Source: Azotimanducus chitobiosivorans (GTDB lineage: Bacteria; Pseudomonadota; Gammaproteobacteria; Pseudomonadales; Azotimanducaceae). Taken from it: a DNA stretch of 64,000 bases. The translations under genes and the position numbers were made by a program. Shown here in pieces: positions 17,240 through 26,049 of this stretch (positions within the stretch are counted from its first letter, which is position 1; every line of letters begins with the position of its first letter). The notes beneath the pieces are model-generated. The model was not told the origin of the DNA, did not search any database, and worked only from the letters and a program-made list of their open reading frames with translations. The stretch spans positions 1,488,001-1,552,000 of the forward strand of contig OZ241339.1 of NCBI GenBank assembly GCA_965200235.1. The letters run 5' to 3'.

Positions 17240-18072
17240 TCCTTGGCAAACGCATGCGCCGTGCGCCCGTTGCGGCTACCGCGCGCGAGCGCCCAGCGCA
17301 AGGCATCACCGCACACTTCATCGCTCCACGCGAGGTCAAGACCATGCGCCCTCGCCAGCTGCGCGAACCAATGCTCGGCAATCACAAGATACTCGTCCTG
17401 CGGGAAGGGGTAGAACGAGAGCCAGATGCCGAACCTGTCTGAAAGCGACAGCGATTCTTCAATCGCTTCGCCCGGATGCACTTCGCCAGTATCCGAATGG
17501 CTTGACGCCAGATTATCGCTCATGCGCTCGGGCATCAAATGTCGGCGATTCGAGGTGGCATAGATGAGCATGTTCTCCGATGCCGTGAACACCGAGCCCT
17601 CGAGCGCACTCTTGAGTTCCCGGTAGGCATCGTCGCCAAGGTCGAATGAGAGGTCATCGCACATCACGAGAAAGCGGTACGGCAAGTCTCTGAGCTTGGC
17701 CGTGAGATCGGCTAAGCTGCCGAGTGCGGCTTTTTCGACCTGCACAAGACGCAGCCCGTCTTCGCTGAACGCATTCAAGAGCGCATGAATCAGAGACGAC
17801 TTGCCGGCACCGCGCGCACCAGTCAAGAGCGCATTGTTGGCGGGCGCACCCATGACGAACTGCTTGGTATTGCGCACAAGCACTGATTTTTGCCGGTCGA
17901 TGCATTTGAGGTCATCGAGCGTGATGCGGGCGAGCTCGCCATAGGCGCGAAGATAGCCGCCGGAGAGGGCATTCGACCACAAGGCGGCGCGCTCCCGCGA
18001 CCAATCCACGGAGTCTTCGGGCAGCAGGACAAGCGCCCGCTGAGCCAGACGTTGTATGGATGCATCGCTCAC
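17200..18072 (-). CDS. AAA+ ATPase, DUF815 family
   Basis: 290-residue P-loop ATPase of the DUF815 group. The Walker A motif is GARGAGKSSLIHAL at about residues 84-97, and Walker B is FLVMCDDLSFD. MLIYATSNRRHLMPE is the sensor-1 strand. RRHLMPERMSDN followed by LSDRFGIWLSFYPFPQDEYL is diagnostic for DUF815. The cellular role of the family is not established. Its start codon overlaps the DUF503 stop as ATGA, so the two are translated together; the 3' end overlaps the CoA-transferase gene by 40 nt. Confidence 0.88.
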   Translation of the reverse strand: MSDASIQRLAQRALVLLPEDSVDWSRERAALWSNALSGGYLRAYGELARITLDDLKCIDRQKSVLVRNTKQFVMGAPANNALLTGARGAGKSSLIHALLNAFSEDGLRLVQVEKAALGSLADLTAKLRDLPYRFLVMCDDLSFDLGDDAYRELKSALEGSVFTASENMLIYATSNRRHLMPERMSDNLASSHSDTGEVHPGEAIEESLSLSDRFGIWLSFYPFPQDEYLVIAEHWFAQLARAHGLDLAWSDEVCGDALRWALARGSRNGRTAHAFAKDYVGAELVVRESS

Positions 18073-18350
18073 AGACGGCTCCGCTCGATATGCACGATTT
18101 CACCGTCCACGCGCTCAAGAATGCTGCGTTCAACAACGTCAAAGGACTGCTCGACCAGAGCACTCGTCAACGCGCCGCAAACAAAGCTCCACTCGGCGGT
18201 CTGCAGATCGTTCTGATAGCCGCTCTCACACACAGCCAAGTTGGGCGCGGCCGAGAGCTTTGACATCACGCCCCGTACCCGGCGGCGCTTTTCTTTGAGC
18301 GAAGCGCAGCCGTGCAAGCGAAGCGTGACGACGAGAAGCGAAATATGCAT
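18069..18350 (-). CDS. DUF503 family protein
   Basis: 93-residue small protein of the DUF503 family (YlxP-like), usually found near ribosome-maturation genes. The signature is LRLHGCASLKEKRRRVRGVM near the N-terminus, followed by a strand-helix pattern (NLAVCESGYQNDLQTAEWSF). Function is not known with certainty; family members have been linked to RbfA-like roles. Overlaps the DUF815 start by 4 nt. Its own ATG at 18350 forms a head-to-head ATGCAT with a possible upstream start of the plus-strand acyltransferase gene. Confidence 0.85.
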   Translation of the reverse strand: MHISLLVVTLRLHGCASLKEKRRRVRGVMSKLSAAPNLAVCESGYQNDLQTAEWSFVCGALTSALVEQSFDVVERSILERVDGEIVHIERSRL

Positions 18351-18407
18351 GACCCAAGCATCTTACCGAATGCCAAGACGAGAGAGAATCCTGTAGGCTT
18401 AGGGCCC

Positions 18408-20291
18408 ATGAGCCAAGGTCTCGGTCAATTTGAGCTACTTGCCACGAAACGGCTCGCACCGCTCTTCACGACGCAGTTCTTCGGTGCCCTCAACGACAAC
18501 CTGTTCCGCTCGGCGATGGGCGTCATCATTGTCTACGGCGGACTGATTGCGAGCGAGGACACCAACTTCTTCGTCAACGCCGCCGCCGCCCTCTTCATGC
18601 TGCCTTTCTTCCTGTTCTCGGCGACCGCGGGACGCTTGGCCGACAAGTACGAGAAAGCCAAGCTCGTGCGCGTGATCAAAGTTGCCGAAATTATAGTCGC
18701 CGCGCTCGCTGGCCTTGCGCTCTTCACGCAAAGCGTGCCGATGATGCTGACGGTGCTGTTCTTGCTCGGCACGCAGTCTGCCTTCTTCGGTCCGCTCAAA
18801 TACTCGATCTTGCCGCAGCATTTGCATGAATCCGAGCTGGTCGGCGGCAACGCGATGGTCGCCATGGGTACGTTCGTCGCCATTCTGCTCGGCACGCTGA
18901 TCGGCACGGCGGTCGGCGGCGGCCGATTCGATTCAGCCTACGGCGTGTTGTTTGCGATGATTCTCGCAGCTGCCTTCGTTGGCTATGTGGCGAGTCGCAG
19001 GATTCCCGCCGCCGAGCCGACCGGCACGGTCACCGGCACCATGCTCAACCCCGTCAAAGACACACTTGAAATTATCCGCCTTGCGATTAGAAGAAAAGCC
19101 ATTTTCCTCTCTATCCTCGGCGTTTCCTGGTTCTGGCTCTTGGGCGGCCTCTATATCGCGCAGATTCCGAATCTCACCAAGGTGCACCTCTACGGCGATC
19201 AAACCGTGGTGACGCTCTTGCTCGGCTTCTTCACGCTCTCGATTGCGGCGGGGTCGCTGCTCTGCGAGTGGCTCTCCGGCCGCAAGATCGAAATCGGCCT
19301 CGTGCCGTTCGGCGCGCTCGGATTGAGCATTGCAGGAATCGATGTGTACTTCGCCATCAATGCGCTTGACCCGGTCTCGACGCGCGGCGCAATGGACTTT
19401 CTTGCAGCGGACGGCACGCCAAGACTACTCGTTGACATCTTCTTGCTCGGCGTGTTTGCCGCCTTCTACGAAGTGCCGCTCTACGCCTCTATTCAGGCAC
19501 GCACACCGGAGGCGACAAGAGCGCGCGTGATCGCTGCGACCAACATCATCAATTCGTTCTTCATGGTCTCGGGGTCTCTCTGCGCCATTCTCTGGCTGAG
19601 CGTACTCGGGCTGTCCATCCCGTCGCTGCTGCTTTCCCTCGCCATCGGCACACTCCTGGTCGCAGGCTTTATCTTCGGTCAAGTGCCTGAGTTCGCGATG
19701 CGCTTTCTTATCTGGACCCTGACGCACACCATGTATCGCGTCACCCATGAATCGCTCGACCGCATCCCGGAAAAAGGCGCGGCGCTGCTTGTCTGCAATC
19801 ATGTGAGCTATGTTGATGCGCTCATCATCGGCGGCTCGGTGCCGAGGCCGGTTCGCTTCATCATGCTTGGTCGCATATTCGACATCCCGGTGCTGAACTT
19901 CGTGTTTCGCACCGGCCGCGCCATCCCCATCGAGTCGCCGCGCGTCAACAACGACGTCTACGAGCGAGCACTCGAAGAGATACGCGAGGGACTTGAATCG
20001 GGCGATCTGCTATGCATTTTCCCTGAAGGCAAGCTCACGACCGACGGCCGTGTTGACACCTTCAAGCGCGGCGTCGAGGGCATTCTCGCCAGCACCCCCG
20101 TGCCAACCGTGCCGCTCGCACTGCAAGGTCTTTGGGGCAGTTTCTTTAGCCACAAGGGCGGCACCTTCAAGAACACCGGGCGCATCTGGAGCCGCGTCAA
20201 AATCGTCGCCGGAGAAGCGCTTGACCCAGAAGGGCTGAGCGCCGAGACGCTGCGCGCGCACGTCGCTCGCTTGCGCGGCGACCACGCCTGA
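18408..20291 (+). CDS. MFS lysophospholipid transporter-acyltransferase fusion (LplT/Aas-like)
   Basis: 627-residue two-domain membrane protein. Residues 1 to about 420 form an MFS transporter with 12 predicted helices (TQFFGALNDNLFRSAMGVII is the family start). Residues about 430-627 form a PlsC-type acyltransferase with the catalytic H-x4-D as VCNHVSYVDALIIGG and the FPEGKLTTDG block. It would flip lysophospholipids into the cytoplasm and re-acylate them. The AMP-binding third domain of some Aas fusions is absent. ATG 18408 is chosen because it fits the family N-terminus; in-frame ATG 18345 would overlap the divergent DUF503 start. Confidence 0.88.
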   Translation: MSQGLGQFELLATKRLAPLFTTQFFGALNDNLFRSAMGVIIVYGGLIASEDTNFFVNAAAALFMLPFFLFSATAGRLADKYEKAKLVRVIKVAEIIVAALAGLALFTQSVPMMLTVLFLLGTQSAFFGPLKYSILPQHLHESELVGGNAMVAMGTFVAILLGTLIGTAVGGGRFDSAYGVLFAMILAAAFVGYVASRRIPAAEPTGTVTGTMLNPVKDTLEIIRLAIRRKAIFLSILGVSWFWLLGGLYIAQIPNLTKVHLYGDQTVVTLLLGFFTLSIAAGSLLCEWLSGRKIEIGLVPFGALGLSIAGIDVYFAINALDPVSTRGAMDFLAADGTPRLLVDIFLLGVFAAFYEVPLYASIQARTPEATRARVIAATNIINSFFMVSGSLCAILWLSVLGLSIPSLLLSLAIGTLLVAGFIFGQVPEFAMRFLIWTLTHTMYRVTHESLDRIPEKGAALLVCNHVSYVDALIIGGSVPRPVRFIMLGRIFDIPVLNFVFRTGRAIPIESPRVNNDVYERALEEIREGLESGDLLCIFPEGKLTTDGRVDTFKRGVEGILASTPVPTVPLALQGLWGSFFSHKGGTFKNTGRIWSRVKIVAGEALDPEGLSAETLRAHVARLRGDHA

Positions 20292-20344
20292 CCCACACTG
20301 AAGTCCCTTTGCAGACAAAAGAGAACGAATGCTGCTCAAAGACA

Positions 20345-20515
20345 AGGAATGACGCCGCCAGCACGCGCCAGATGGCCTCCCGAAGGGCGTTTCACGTGGT
20401 CGTGGAGTCGATTTCCTTGGTTTTCCCGTTCAGGCGCGTGCCAGCGAACCGCTCTTGGTCCGGCGGCAAGTGAAGCGCTGAGCGCAGTGGACTTGATCAG
20501 AGGTTCCCTTAAGCG
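20345..20515. repeat. Dispersed repeat of about 180 bp, copy 1
   Basis: Occupies most of the 232-nt gap between two converging genes. It is similar along its length to 29665-29835: shared blocks include GGAATGACGC, TCCCGAAGG, ACGTGGT.GTGGAG, and AGCGCTGAGCGCAGT followed by GACTTGATCAGA. No stable single ORF is conserved, although both copies can read ALSAVDLIR in one frame. Confidence 0.65.
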
Positions 20516-20523
20516 CTGCGTGG

Positions 20524-21768
20524 CTAATAGCCTTCCGCACCGTCCTCTTCAAGCGACCCGTCAGGCCGTGGAATTGCCAGCACAATCAGGTTGCCGACAA
20601 CAATGCCGCCGATCATCGTATAGAGCATCGGCTTCAAGGTGCCGTCATGCAGAACGCCAGACAAGGCACCAAGCAACCCTCCCATGAGGAACATGCTGAT
20701 GCCCATAAGCGATGAAGCGCTGCCGACCAAGCGTTTGAAGCGCGTCAGGTAGAGGCCGGACACCGCCGGCCCGATCAGGCCGTTGACGCCCATGGCCAGG
20801 GCAAGCACGGGCGTGAACAACAGCACCGGAATTTCATCTGCGCCGAAGACAAGTGCTGCGAGCGCGGTGAAAAATAGCAGTTGAACCCCGCGACCGATAC
20901 GAAAAAGCAGCGCAGGCGGCAATCGCCGAATCAGGCGCGAAGCGAGCACGGTGAAACACAGCATCGACACGACATTGGCGCCGAAGTAGAACGGGAACAT
21001 CGCCTCGCCAACTTCAAAATACTCAAGGTAGATGAACGACGAATTGGTGATGAACACAAACATCAGACATGAAATGCATGCGTTGCCGAGGATGTACATA
21101 AGCGGCACGGGTCGGCCTTGAATGCGTCTGGTGATCACCGCAAGGTACTGCGGCAGAATGCCGCGCCAGCGAATGTGCCGCCCGGGATTCGGCGCCGTTT
21201 CTGGAATTCGGCTGAATGCAATCAGCGCGAACACGCCGTAGAGCCCGAGAAACACAAAGATCGACTCCCAGCCCAATGGCAGCAGCAAGCTGCCAATCAT
21301 CGGTGCCAGGAGTGGCGCAATCAGCATGACCATGAAGACGATTGGGAACTTGCGCACGGCTTCGCGCGCAGGATAGGCATCGCGCACCATGGGCATGCAC
21401 ACAACGGCGCAGAGACCACCGCCAACAGCCTGCACGAAGCGAAGTGCCTGCACATGTTCGATGCGCGTCGAAAAGACGATGATGAGGGTGGTGATGATGA
21501 ATACCACAAGGCCAAACGTCGCCACGCGCTTGCGCCCAATCTGATCTGAAATCGGCCCGCCGATGAGCTGACCAAGCGCAAAGCCCACAAGATAGAGGCT
21601 CAAGGTGTGATTAACTTCAACGATGCCGACGCCGAAGTCCAAGGCCATCGTCGGCATGGCAGGCAGATAGGCGTCGATGGCGATTGGGGAGATCGCCACC
21701 ATGGCAGCGACGAGCAGCAGAAATCCGCGTGGCAGATTAGCGGCGTTGCCGCCCGTGGGTTGATTCAT
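20524..21768 (-). CDS. Bcr/CflA family MFS drug efflux transporter
   Basis: 414-residue 12-helix transporter of the drug:proton antiporter group. The first helices hold ISPIAIDAYLPAMPTMALDF, a Bcr/CflA hallmark, and GFALGQLIGGPISDQIGRKR is the conserved loop 2-3 motif. Its likely role is efflux of bicyclomycin, chloramphenicol-type or other small molecules. Its ATG at 21768 overlaps the stop of the enoyl-CoA hydratase gene by 4 nt, so it is the third gene of an SDR-hydratase-transporter operon. The substrate may therefore be a metabolite rather than an antibiotic. Confidence 0.88.
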   Translation of the reverse strand: MNQPTGGNAANLPRGFLLLVAAMVAISPIAIDAYLPAMPTMALDFGVGIVEVNHTLSLYLVGFALGQLIGGPISDQIGRKRVATFGLVVFIITTLIIVFSTRIEHVQALRFVQAVGGGLCAVVCMPMVRDAYPAREAVRKFPIVFMVMLIAPLLAPMIGSLLLPLGWESIFVFLGLYGVFALIAFSRIPETAPNPGRHIRWRGILPQYLAVITRRIQGRPVPLMYILGNACISCLMFVFITNSSFIYLEYFEVGEAMFPFYFGANVVSMLCFTVLASRLIRRLPPALLFRIGRGVQLLFFTALAALVFGADEIPVLLFTPVLALAMGVNGLIGPAVSGLYLTRFKRLVGSASSLMGISMFLMGGLLGALSGVLHDGTLKPMLYTMIGGIVVGNLIVLAIPRPDGSLEEDGAEGY

Positions 21769-22598
21769 GGAATCTTGGCCACGAGATCCGCGACGCGCAG
21801 CTCACCCTCCCGTGTTTGACCGCCAAGTTCGAGGAATTTTTTCATGGCGCTCCGCGCTTCGTCGCTGCGCAAGGCACGCTGAAAGAGATAGGCCTCCTCT
21901 CTTAAGCCTTCGGACAGCGGCAGTTCGGCGTTGTTCACGGATTCCTTGGCAAGACGCACGGCATCGACCGGAAACGAAGCCACGCGAGCAGCGAGGGCAT
22001 TCACGAACGGCGCGATGTCGTCGCTATCGAACACGCGATTCAGATAGCCCCAGCGCTCGGCTGTTCCGGCATCAAGGTCAACACCGCCCACAATGATCTC
22101 AAGCGCCCGCGCTCGGCCCACGAGCCGCGGCAAGCGCTGGGTACCTGTACCGCCGGGAATAATGCCGATCGGCACTTCCATCTGATTGATCATGGTCTTG
22201 CCTTTGACGCCGTAGCGCAGGTCGCAACTGAGCGCAAGCTCGCTGCCGCCGCCGCCCGCGCGCCCTTCGAGCTGCGCAATGGTGAGCTTGTCCATGGTTC
22301 GAAAACGCTCGCACATCTGATGAAACGGATTGAGGGTGTCCTCGCGCGCCGGTGCCGCATTGGTCGGGAAGTCGAGAATCAGCCCGACATCAAAGTGTGC
22401 GATGAGAAACTCTGGATTGGCGCTTTTCAGCACCACCACGGACAAATCCGGATCTGCTTCGAGCGTCGCCGAGAGCTTCAACAAGTCAACGTAGAGCGCC
22501 TGATCCATGAGATTGATTGGAGGATTGTCAATCGTCACCTGTGCGACGCGCCCCGAGACATCCACTTGAAGTGTGTCGAATTCGTATGTCATGTCCAC
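21765..22598 (-). CDS. Enoyl-CoA hydratase/isomerase family protein
   Basis: 277-residue crotonase-fold protein. The oxyanion-hole segments are seen at VVVLKSANPEFLIAHFDVG and at QLEGRAGGGGSELALSCDLR; the usual Glu pair is only partly conserved, so it may catalyse something other than simple hydration. GIIPGGTGTQRLPRLVGRARA is typical of the family. Start at ATG 22598, or 22592 two codons later. It overlaps the SDR gene by 10 nt and the efflux gene by 4 nt. A role in acyl-CoA degradation is inferred from the family. Confidence 0.85.
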   Translation of the reverse strand: MDMTYEFDTLQVDVSGRVAQVTIDNPPINLMDQALYVDLLKLSATLEADPDLSVVVLKSANPEFLIAHFDVGLILDFPTNAAPAREDTLNPFHQMCERFRTMDKLTIAQLEGRAGGGGSELALSCDLRYGVKGKTMINQMEVPIGIIPGGTGTQRLPRLVGRARALEIIVGGVDLDAGTAERWGYLNRVFDSDDIAPFVNALAARVASFPVDAVRLAKESVNNAELPLSEGLREEAYLFQRALRSDEARSAMKKFLELGGQTREGELRVADLVAKIP

Positions 22599-23509
22599 AC
22601 TGGCTCAACGCCTGTGAGTTCTGCGGAGACCTCCCACAGCTTTTGCGCCTCTGCCTCGTTGTGGGCGTTCGCGCCCGTTCTGCGAAGAATCGGCGCGCCG
22701 GCAATCTCTAACATGCCGCCCGGTCCGAAATAATCGCCGCCCTCGGCACTCGGGTCGGTCGCCGCTCGCAACGTCGGCAACGCACCGCCTTCAAGCGTGT
22801 TGACGACGAGCATTGCGATCGGGCGCACGAGCGTCCGTACTATCTGGGGAATGTCCCTGCCAAGTTCCGTCCATACGCCACCCGGATGGCAGGCAAGTGA
22901 GATGGTGTGCGCGTTGCTTGCGCGCAAGCGACGTTCAAGTTCAAAAGTGAACAGCAGATTGGCGAGCTTGCTCATGGCATAACGAGTGAACCCCGAATAT
23001 GACTGCTCGGCGTGCAGGTCTGCCCAGTTCATGGCAGCCCGCCTGTGCACATGGCTTCCGACGGCCACGATTCTCGCATTCTTTGAAGCTTCGAGCTTCT
23101 GAATCAAGTGGGCGACAAGCGCAAAGTGACCAAGGTGGTTGATCCCGAAATGCGATTCGAACCCGTCCTTGGTGAGGGTGCGCGTGGTCGCGGCGACGCC
23201 AGCATTGTTAATGAGACAGTCAAGCCTCGGCTCTTCCAAGACCAGTTCAGCCGCTTTATTGACCGATGCGAGGTCGCCAAGGTCGAGTGGCACAAGACGA
23301 AGGTCGGCATCGGCGGCGCGTTCTCGTATTCGCTTGCACGCCGCTTCTCCGCGCGCCAATGAGCGGCAGCCGAGCAACACCCTCGCGCCGCGAGACGCGA
23401 GGGCGGCCGCGGTTTCGAAGCCGATACCAGCATTCGCGCCCGTCACCATGAAAGTGCGCCCTGCCTGTGACGGCATGTCCGCGAGCGAATATGATTTCTG
23501 CGATGTCAA
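22589..23509 (-). CDS. Short-chain dehydrogenase/reductase
   Basis: 306-residue SDR of the retinol-dehydrogenase/WWOX-like type. The NAD(P) motif is MVTGANAGIGFETAAALASRG, the NNAG motif CLINNAGVA, and the catalytic pair appears as YSGFTRYAMSKLAN (Y-x3-K), with the serine in VAVGSHVHRRA. It would interconvert an alcohol and a ketone; the substrate is unknown. It is the first gene of the operon with the hydratase and transporter. Start ATG 23509. Confidence 0.88.
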   Translation of the reverse strand: MTSQKSYSLADMPSQAGRTFMVTGANAGIGFETAAALASRGARVLLGCRSLARGEAACKRIRERAADADLRLVPLDLGDLASVNKAAELVLEEPRLDCLINNAGVAATTRTLTKDGFESHFGINHLGHFALVAHLIQKLEASKNARIVAVGSHVHRRAAMNWADLHAEQSYSGFTRYAMSKLANLLFTFELERRLRASNAHTISLACHPGGVWTELGRDIPQIVRTLVRPIAMLVVNTLEGGALPTLRAATDPSAEGGDYFGPGGMLEIAGAPILRRTGANAHNEAEAQKLWEVSAELTGVEPVWT

Positions 23510-23571
23510 TGACGCTCCTGATGTGACCGCTGCCGAGCAGCATTGTTGGTCTTCTCGGCTGGCAATTGCAA

Positions 23572-24045
23572 TTATGCTTGTGAATTTTGCTGCGCACGCA
23601 AAACGCCCTGCGCATAGAGGGCGTCGAAATTGATCGGCGCGAGCTTCAAGGGCGGGAACCCGCCACGCAGCGCAAGACTGTCGATCGTCTCACGCACGTA
23701 GGGAAAGAGCGTCGTCAGGCAGAAGGTGCCCATGACCTGATGAATCTGCTGCTCGGCGAATCCATCGAATGAAAAGATGCCAGCTTGCTGCACTTCAATG
23801 ATAAATGCGATCTGTCCGTCTTTGGCCTTGCCTTCGATGCGCGTGTTGAGAATGACCTCATAGCGAGGGCTGCCAAGCGGCTTGGTTGAGGCATTGAAAT
23901 CAACCTGCAGCCTCGGCTCCAAGGATTCGCCGAATACCTGAGGCGACATAGGCGATTCGAACGAGGCATCTTTCAGATAGATATGCTCAAGCCGCACTTC
24001 GGGCGTCAAGGTCTGCCCTTCGACTTGATTGTCATCGTCGGCCAT
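23572..24045 (-). CDS. secB: Protein-export chaperone SecB
   Basis: 157-residue cytoplasmic chaperone that keeps preproteins unfolded and delivers them to SecA. Conserved features: RLEHIYLKDASFESP near the N-terminus, FIIEVQQAGIF, the signature GTFCLTTLFPYVRETI, and GGFPPLKLAPINFDALYAQ near the end. Length is normal for the family, which forms a tetramer. Stands alone here: the SDR gene lies 62 nt downstream and the vapBC pair is divergent upstream. Many gammaproteobacteria place it with grxC and gpsA, which are not seen here. Confidence 0.95.
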   Translation of the reverse strand: MADDDNQVEGQTLTPEVRLEHIYLKDASFESPMSPQVFGESLEPRLQVDFNASTKPLGSPRYEVILNTRIEGKAKDGQIAFIIEVQQAGIFSFDGFAEQQIHQVMGTFCLTTLFPYVRETIDSLALRGGFPPLKLAPINFDALYAQGVLRAQQNSQA

Positions 24046-24179
24046 GTCGTGCGTCGCTCATACGAAGGTGGGGCAGTGTATACGCTTCTTGTCGACAAAG
24101 AAAATTGACAATTGCCCCTTCGCCCATGGTTGTAATACACTTCGTGATACATTCATTCGCCCAAGATCGTCAACCCCCA

Positions 24180-24440
24180 ATGAGCACCCGCACAGTCAGA
24201 TTAGACGACGAAGGAGAACAGCGACTCGCCGATTTGCGCGAGCGCACTGGCTTCTCGATCTCAGATGTGTTCAAGAACGCGCTCGAACACTACACGAAGG
24301 TCGCGCCGTCAAAGCGACAGAAGACGTCGTATGAAATTTACTGCGAGCTTGACATTGGCGCAGGGAGCGGCAATTCGGATGGTTCAGTAAACGTAAAGAC
24401 GAAAGTCGCTGAAATCATACGCAAGAAGCACGGGCGGTGA
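24180..24440 (+). CDS. Ribbon-helix-helix antitoxin (VapB-like)
   Basis: 86-residue protein beginning MSTRTVRLDDEGEQRLADLR, followed by TGFSISDVFKNALEHY: a beta strand plus two helices typical of ribbon-helix-helix DNA-binding antitoxins. The C-terminal half would bind the toxin. Its stop overlaps the GTG start of the PIN toxin (GTGA), so both are made from one transcript; such pairs usually autorepress their promoter. TTGACA at 24105 may be part of the promoter, but no well-spaced -10 is evident. Confidence 0.8.
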   Translation: MSTRTVRLDDEGEQRLADLRERTGFSISDVFKNALEHYTKVAPSKRQKTSYEIYCELDIGAGSGNSDGSVNVKTKVAEIIRKKHGR

Positions 24441-24850
24441 TTTTGACCGACGCTGGTCCGCTCGTTGCACTGTTCGACCGCTCGGACAGCTATCACGAAT
24501 CGACATCCGCTACTCTTCGGCGAATATCAGAACCGCTCGCATCCACTTTACCGGCGCTTACCGAAGCATTCTACTTGCTCGGCGCTGGCAGCTCTCGCAC
24601 TTCGGCGCTCACGGACTTTGTCAGTAATGACGGGCTTCGAGTGCTTTTTCTCGATCCTCCTCGACTCTCTCGCGCATTCGAACTCATGCAGCAATACGCC
24701 GATTTGCCGATGGATTTCGCCGATGCCACGCTCGTCAGCATGGCCGAGAGTCTTGGAACGCAGAAAGTCTTCACCCTTGACCGTGGCGATTTCTCGGTGT
24801 ACCGCATCAAAAAAGGCTATCGCCACCTACCCTTTGAAGTGATAGGCTAA
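24437..24850 (+). CDS. PIN-domain toxin (VapC-like RNase)
   Basis: 137-residue PIN-domain protein, a Mg-dependent RNase in toxin-antitoxin pairs. The acidic active-site residues are visible: D4 in ILTDAGPLVALFD, E in LPALTEAFYLLG, the D pair in MDFADATLVSMAE and the D in FTLDRGDFSVYR. All expected positions are present, so it is probably active. GTG start overlapping the antitoxin stop. Converges on the 6-phosphogluconate dehydrogenase gene with a 4-nt overlap of stop regions. Confidence 0.85.
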   Translation: MILTDAGPLVALFDRSDSYHESTSATLRRISEPLASTLPALTEAFYLLGAGSSRTSALTDFVSNDGLRVLFLDPPRLSRAFELMQQYADLPMDFADATLVSMAESLGTQKVFTLDRGDFSVYRIKKGYRHLPFEVIG

Positions 24851-25815
24851 TGCCCTCCAAACCCAGCGCGCAGCGCTGACAGCACGCGGTTGGCCATGCT
24901 CGATGCCCGCTGTGATGCGAAGCGCGCGTACATGGCGGCGGCGAGTGCCGGCGTCGGCGTCGCCAACTCCAGTGCTGCTTGCATGGCCCAGCGGCCTTCG
25001 CCCGAATCCGCGACCTTGTGCGAAAAGTCACGAAGCTCGCCGTCGTCCGCCAGCGCCTCGGCAGCGAGATCAAGCAGCCACGAAGGAATAACGCTGCCAC
25101 GCCGCCAGAGCTCGGCGATTTCGCCCACATCCAATTCCAAACGGCGCTCTTCGGGCAGGCTCGAATCGCCGCGCGCGTGCATCAGCTCGAAGCCTTCGGC
25201 ATAGGCCTGCATCATTCCGTATTCAATCGCATTGTGCACCATCTTGACAAAGTGCCCGGCACCAGCGCCGCCGCAATGAAGGTAGCCCATCTCTGCTGTC
25301 GAGGCAGCATCAGACTTGGGGCCCGCACGCGGGGTCTCGCCTTGACCAGGTGCCAAGGCTTCGAACACGCAGGTCATTGACACCGCTGCCTGCTTCGAGC
25401 CTCCGATCATCAGGCAGTAGCCGCGATCAAGCCCAAGCACGCCGCCGCTCACACCAACATCGAGATAGTCGATGCCGCGCGCGCTCAGCATCTCGCGCCG
25501 CGACCAGTCCTCCTGCCAGTGCGAGTTGCCGCCGTCAACCACCACGTCGCCCGGTTCGAGGATCAACGACAACTGCGAAATCGTTTCGCGTGTCACTTCG
25601 CCAGCCGGCAGCATCAGCCACACGGCGCGCGGCGGCGCGAGCAGCCGAGCCACCTCACTCAAGTCGGCCGCTGGCTGTGCGCCAGCTTCTCGAAGCGCCT
25701 CGCGAGCCATCTCGTCATGATCGTAGACCACACAGTCGATGCCAGCGCCAAGTAGTCGTTGCACCATATTGCCACCCATGCGGCCAAGACCAAGCATGGC
25801 AATCGAGTCATGCAT
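24847..25815 (-). CDS. gnd: 6-phosphogluconate dehydrogenase, decarboxylating (short form)
   Basis: 322-residue enzyme converting 6-phosphogluconate to ribulose-5-phosphate with CO2 release. The Rossmann start is MLGLGRMGGNMVQRLL, the substrate-binding segment DVGVSGGVLGLDRGYCLMIG, and the catalytic Lys-His block GAGAGHFVKMVHNAIEYGMM. The length of about 320 residues corresponds to the short Gnd subtype, often NAD-preferring, rather than the 470-residue form. No zwf or other pentose phosphate gene is adjacent. Divergent from rho. Confidence 0.9.
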   Translation of the reverse strand: MHDSIAMLGLGRMGGNMVQRLLGAGIDCVVYDHDEMAREALREAGAQPAADLSEVARLLAPPRAVWLMLPAGEVTRETISQLSLILEPGDVVVDGGNSHWQEDWSRREMLSARGIDYLDVGVSGGVLGLDRGYCLMIGGSKQAAVSMTCVFEALAPGQGETPRAGPKSDAASTAEMGYLHCGGAGAGHFVKMVHNAIEYGMMQAYAEGFELMHARGDSSLPEERRLELDVGEIAELWRRGSVIPSWLLDLAAEALADDGELRDFSHKVADSGEGRWAMQAALELATPTPALAAAMYARFASQRASSMANRVLSALRAGFGGH

Positions 25816-25859
25816 TCGGGGTTCCCATCAAAAGCGAATGCCGATTCTCGCACATGGCT

Positions 25860-25890
25860 TTGACAACACTCTCGGAAATGGTGGTATATT
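25860..25890 (+). promoter_or_regulatory. Possible sigma-70 promoter of rho
   Basis: TTGACA at 25860-25865 and TATATT at 25885-25890, 19 nt apart, which is longer than the optimal spacer. They lie 160 nt before the rho ATG and leave a leader long enough for the autoregulation known for rho in other bacteria. Confidence 0.4.
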
Positions 25891-26049
25891 GCGCCGCATG
25901 TCGCGTTGATGACTCTTGGCAGCAGCCTTGCACGTGAGTCCGGCGCACACTGCCAATCACCCTTTTCGCGCGTTCGCACCCTTCCCTGCCCATGCCTTGC
26001 GCGAAATGGCGAATCCTTGAATTGCTCGTTTTGATGGACACCCCCGAAG

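Noticed and set aside
25816..26049. Riboswitch in the rho leader
   Set aside because: No known aptamer motif was recognised; only a possible promoter is reported.
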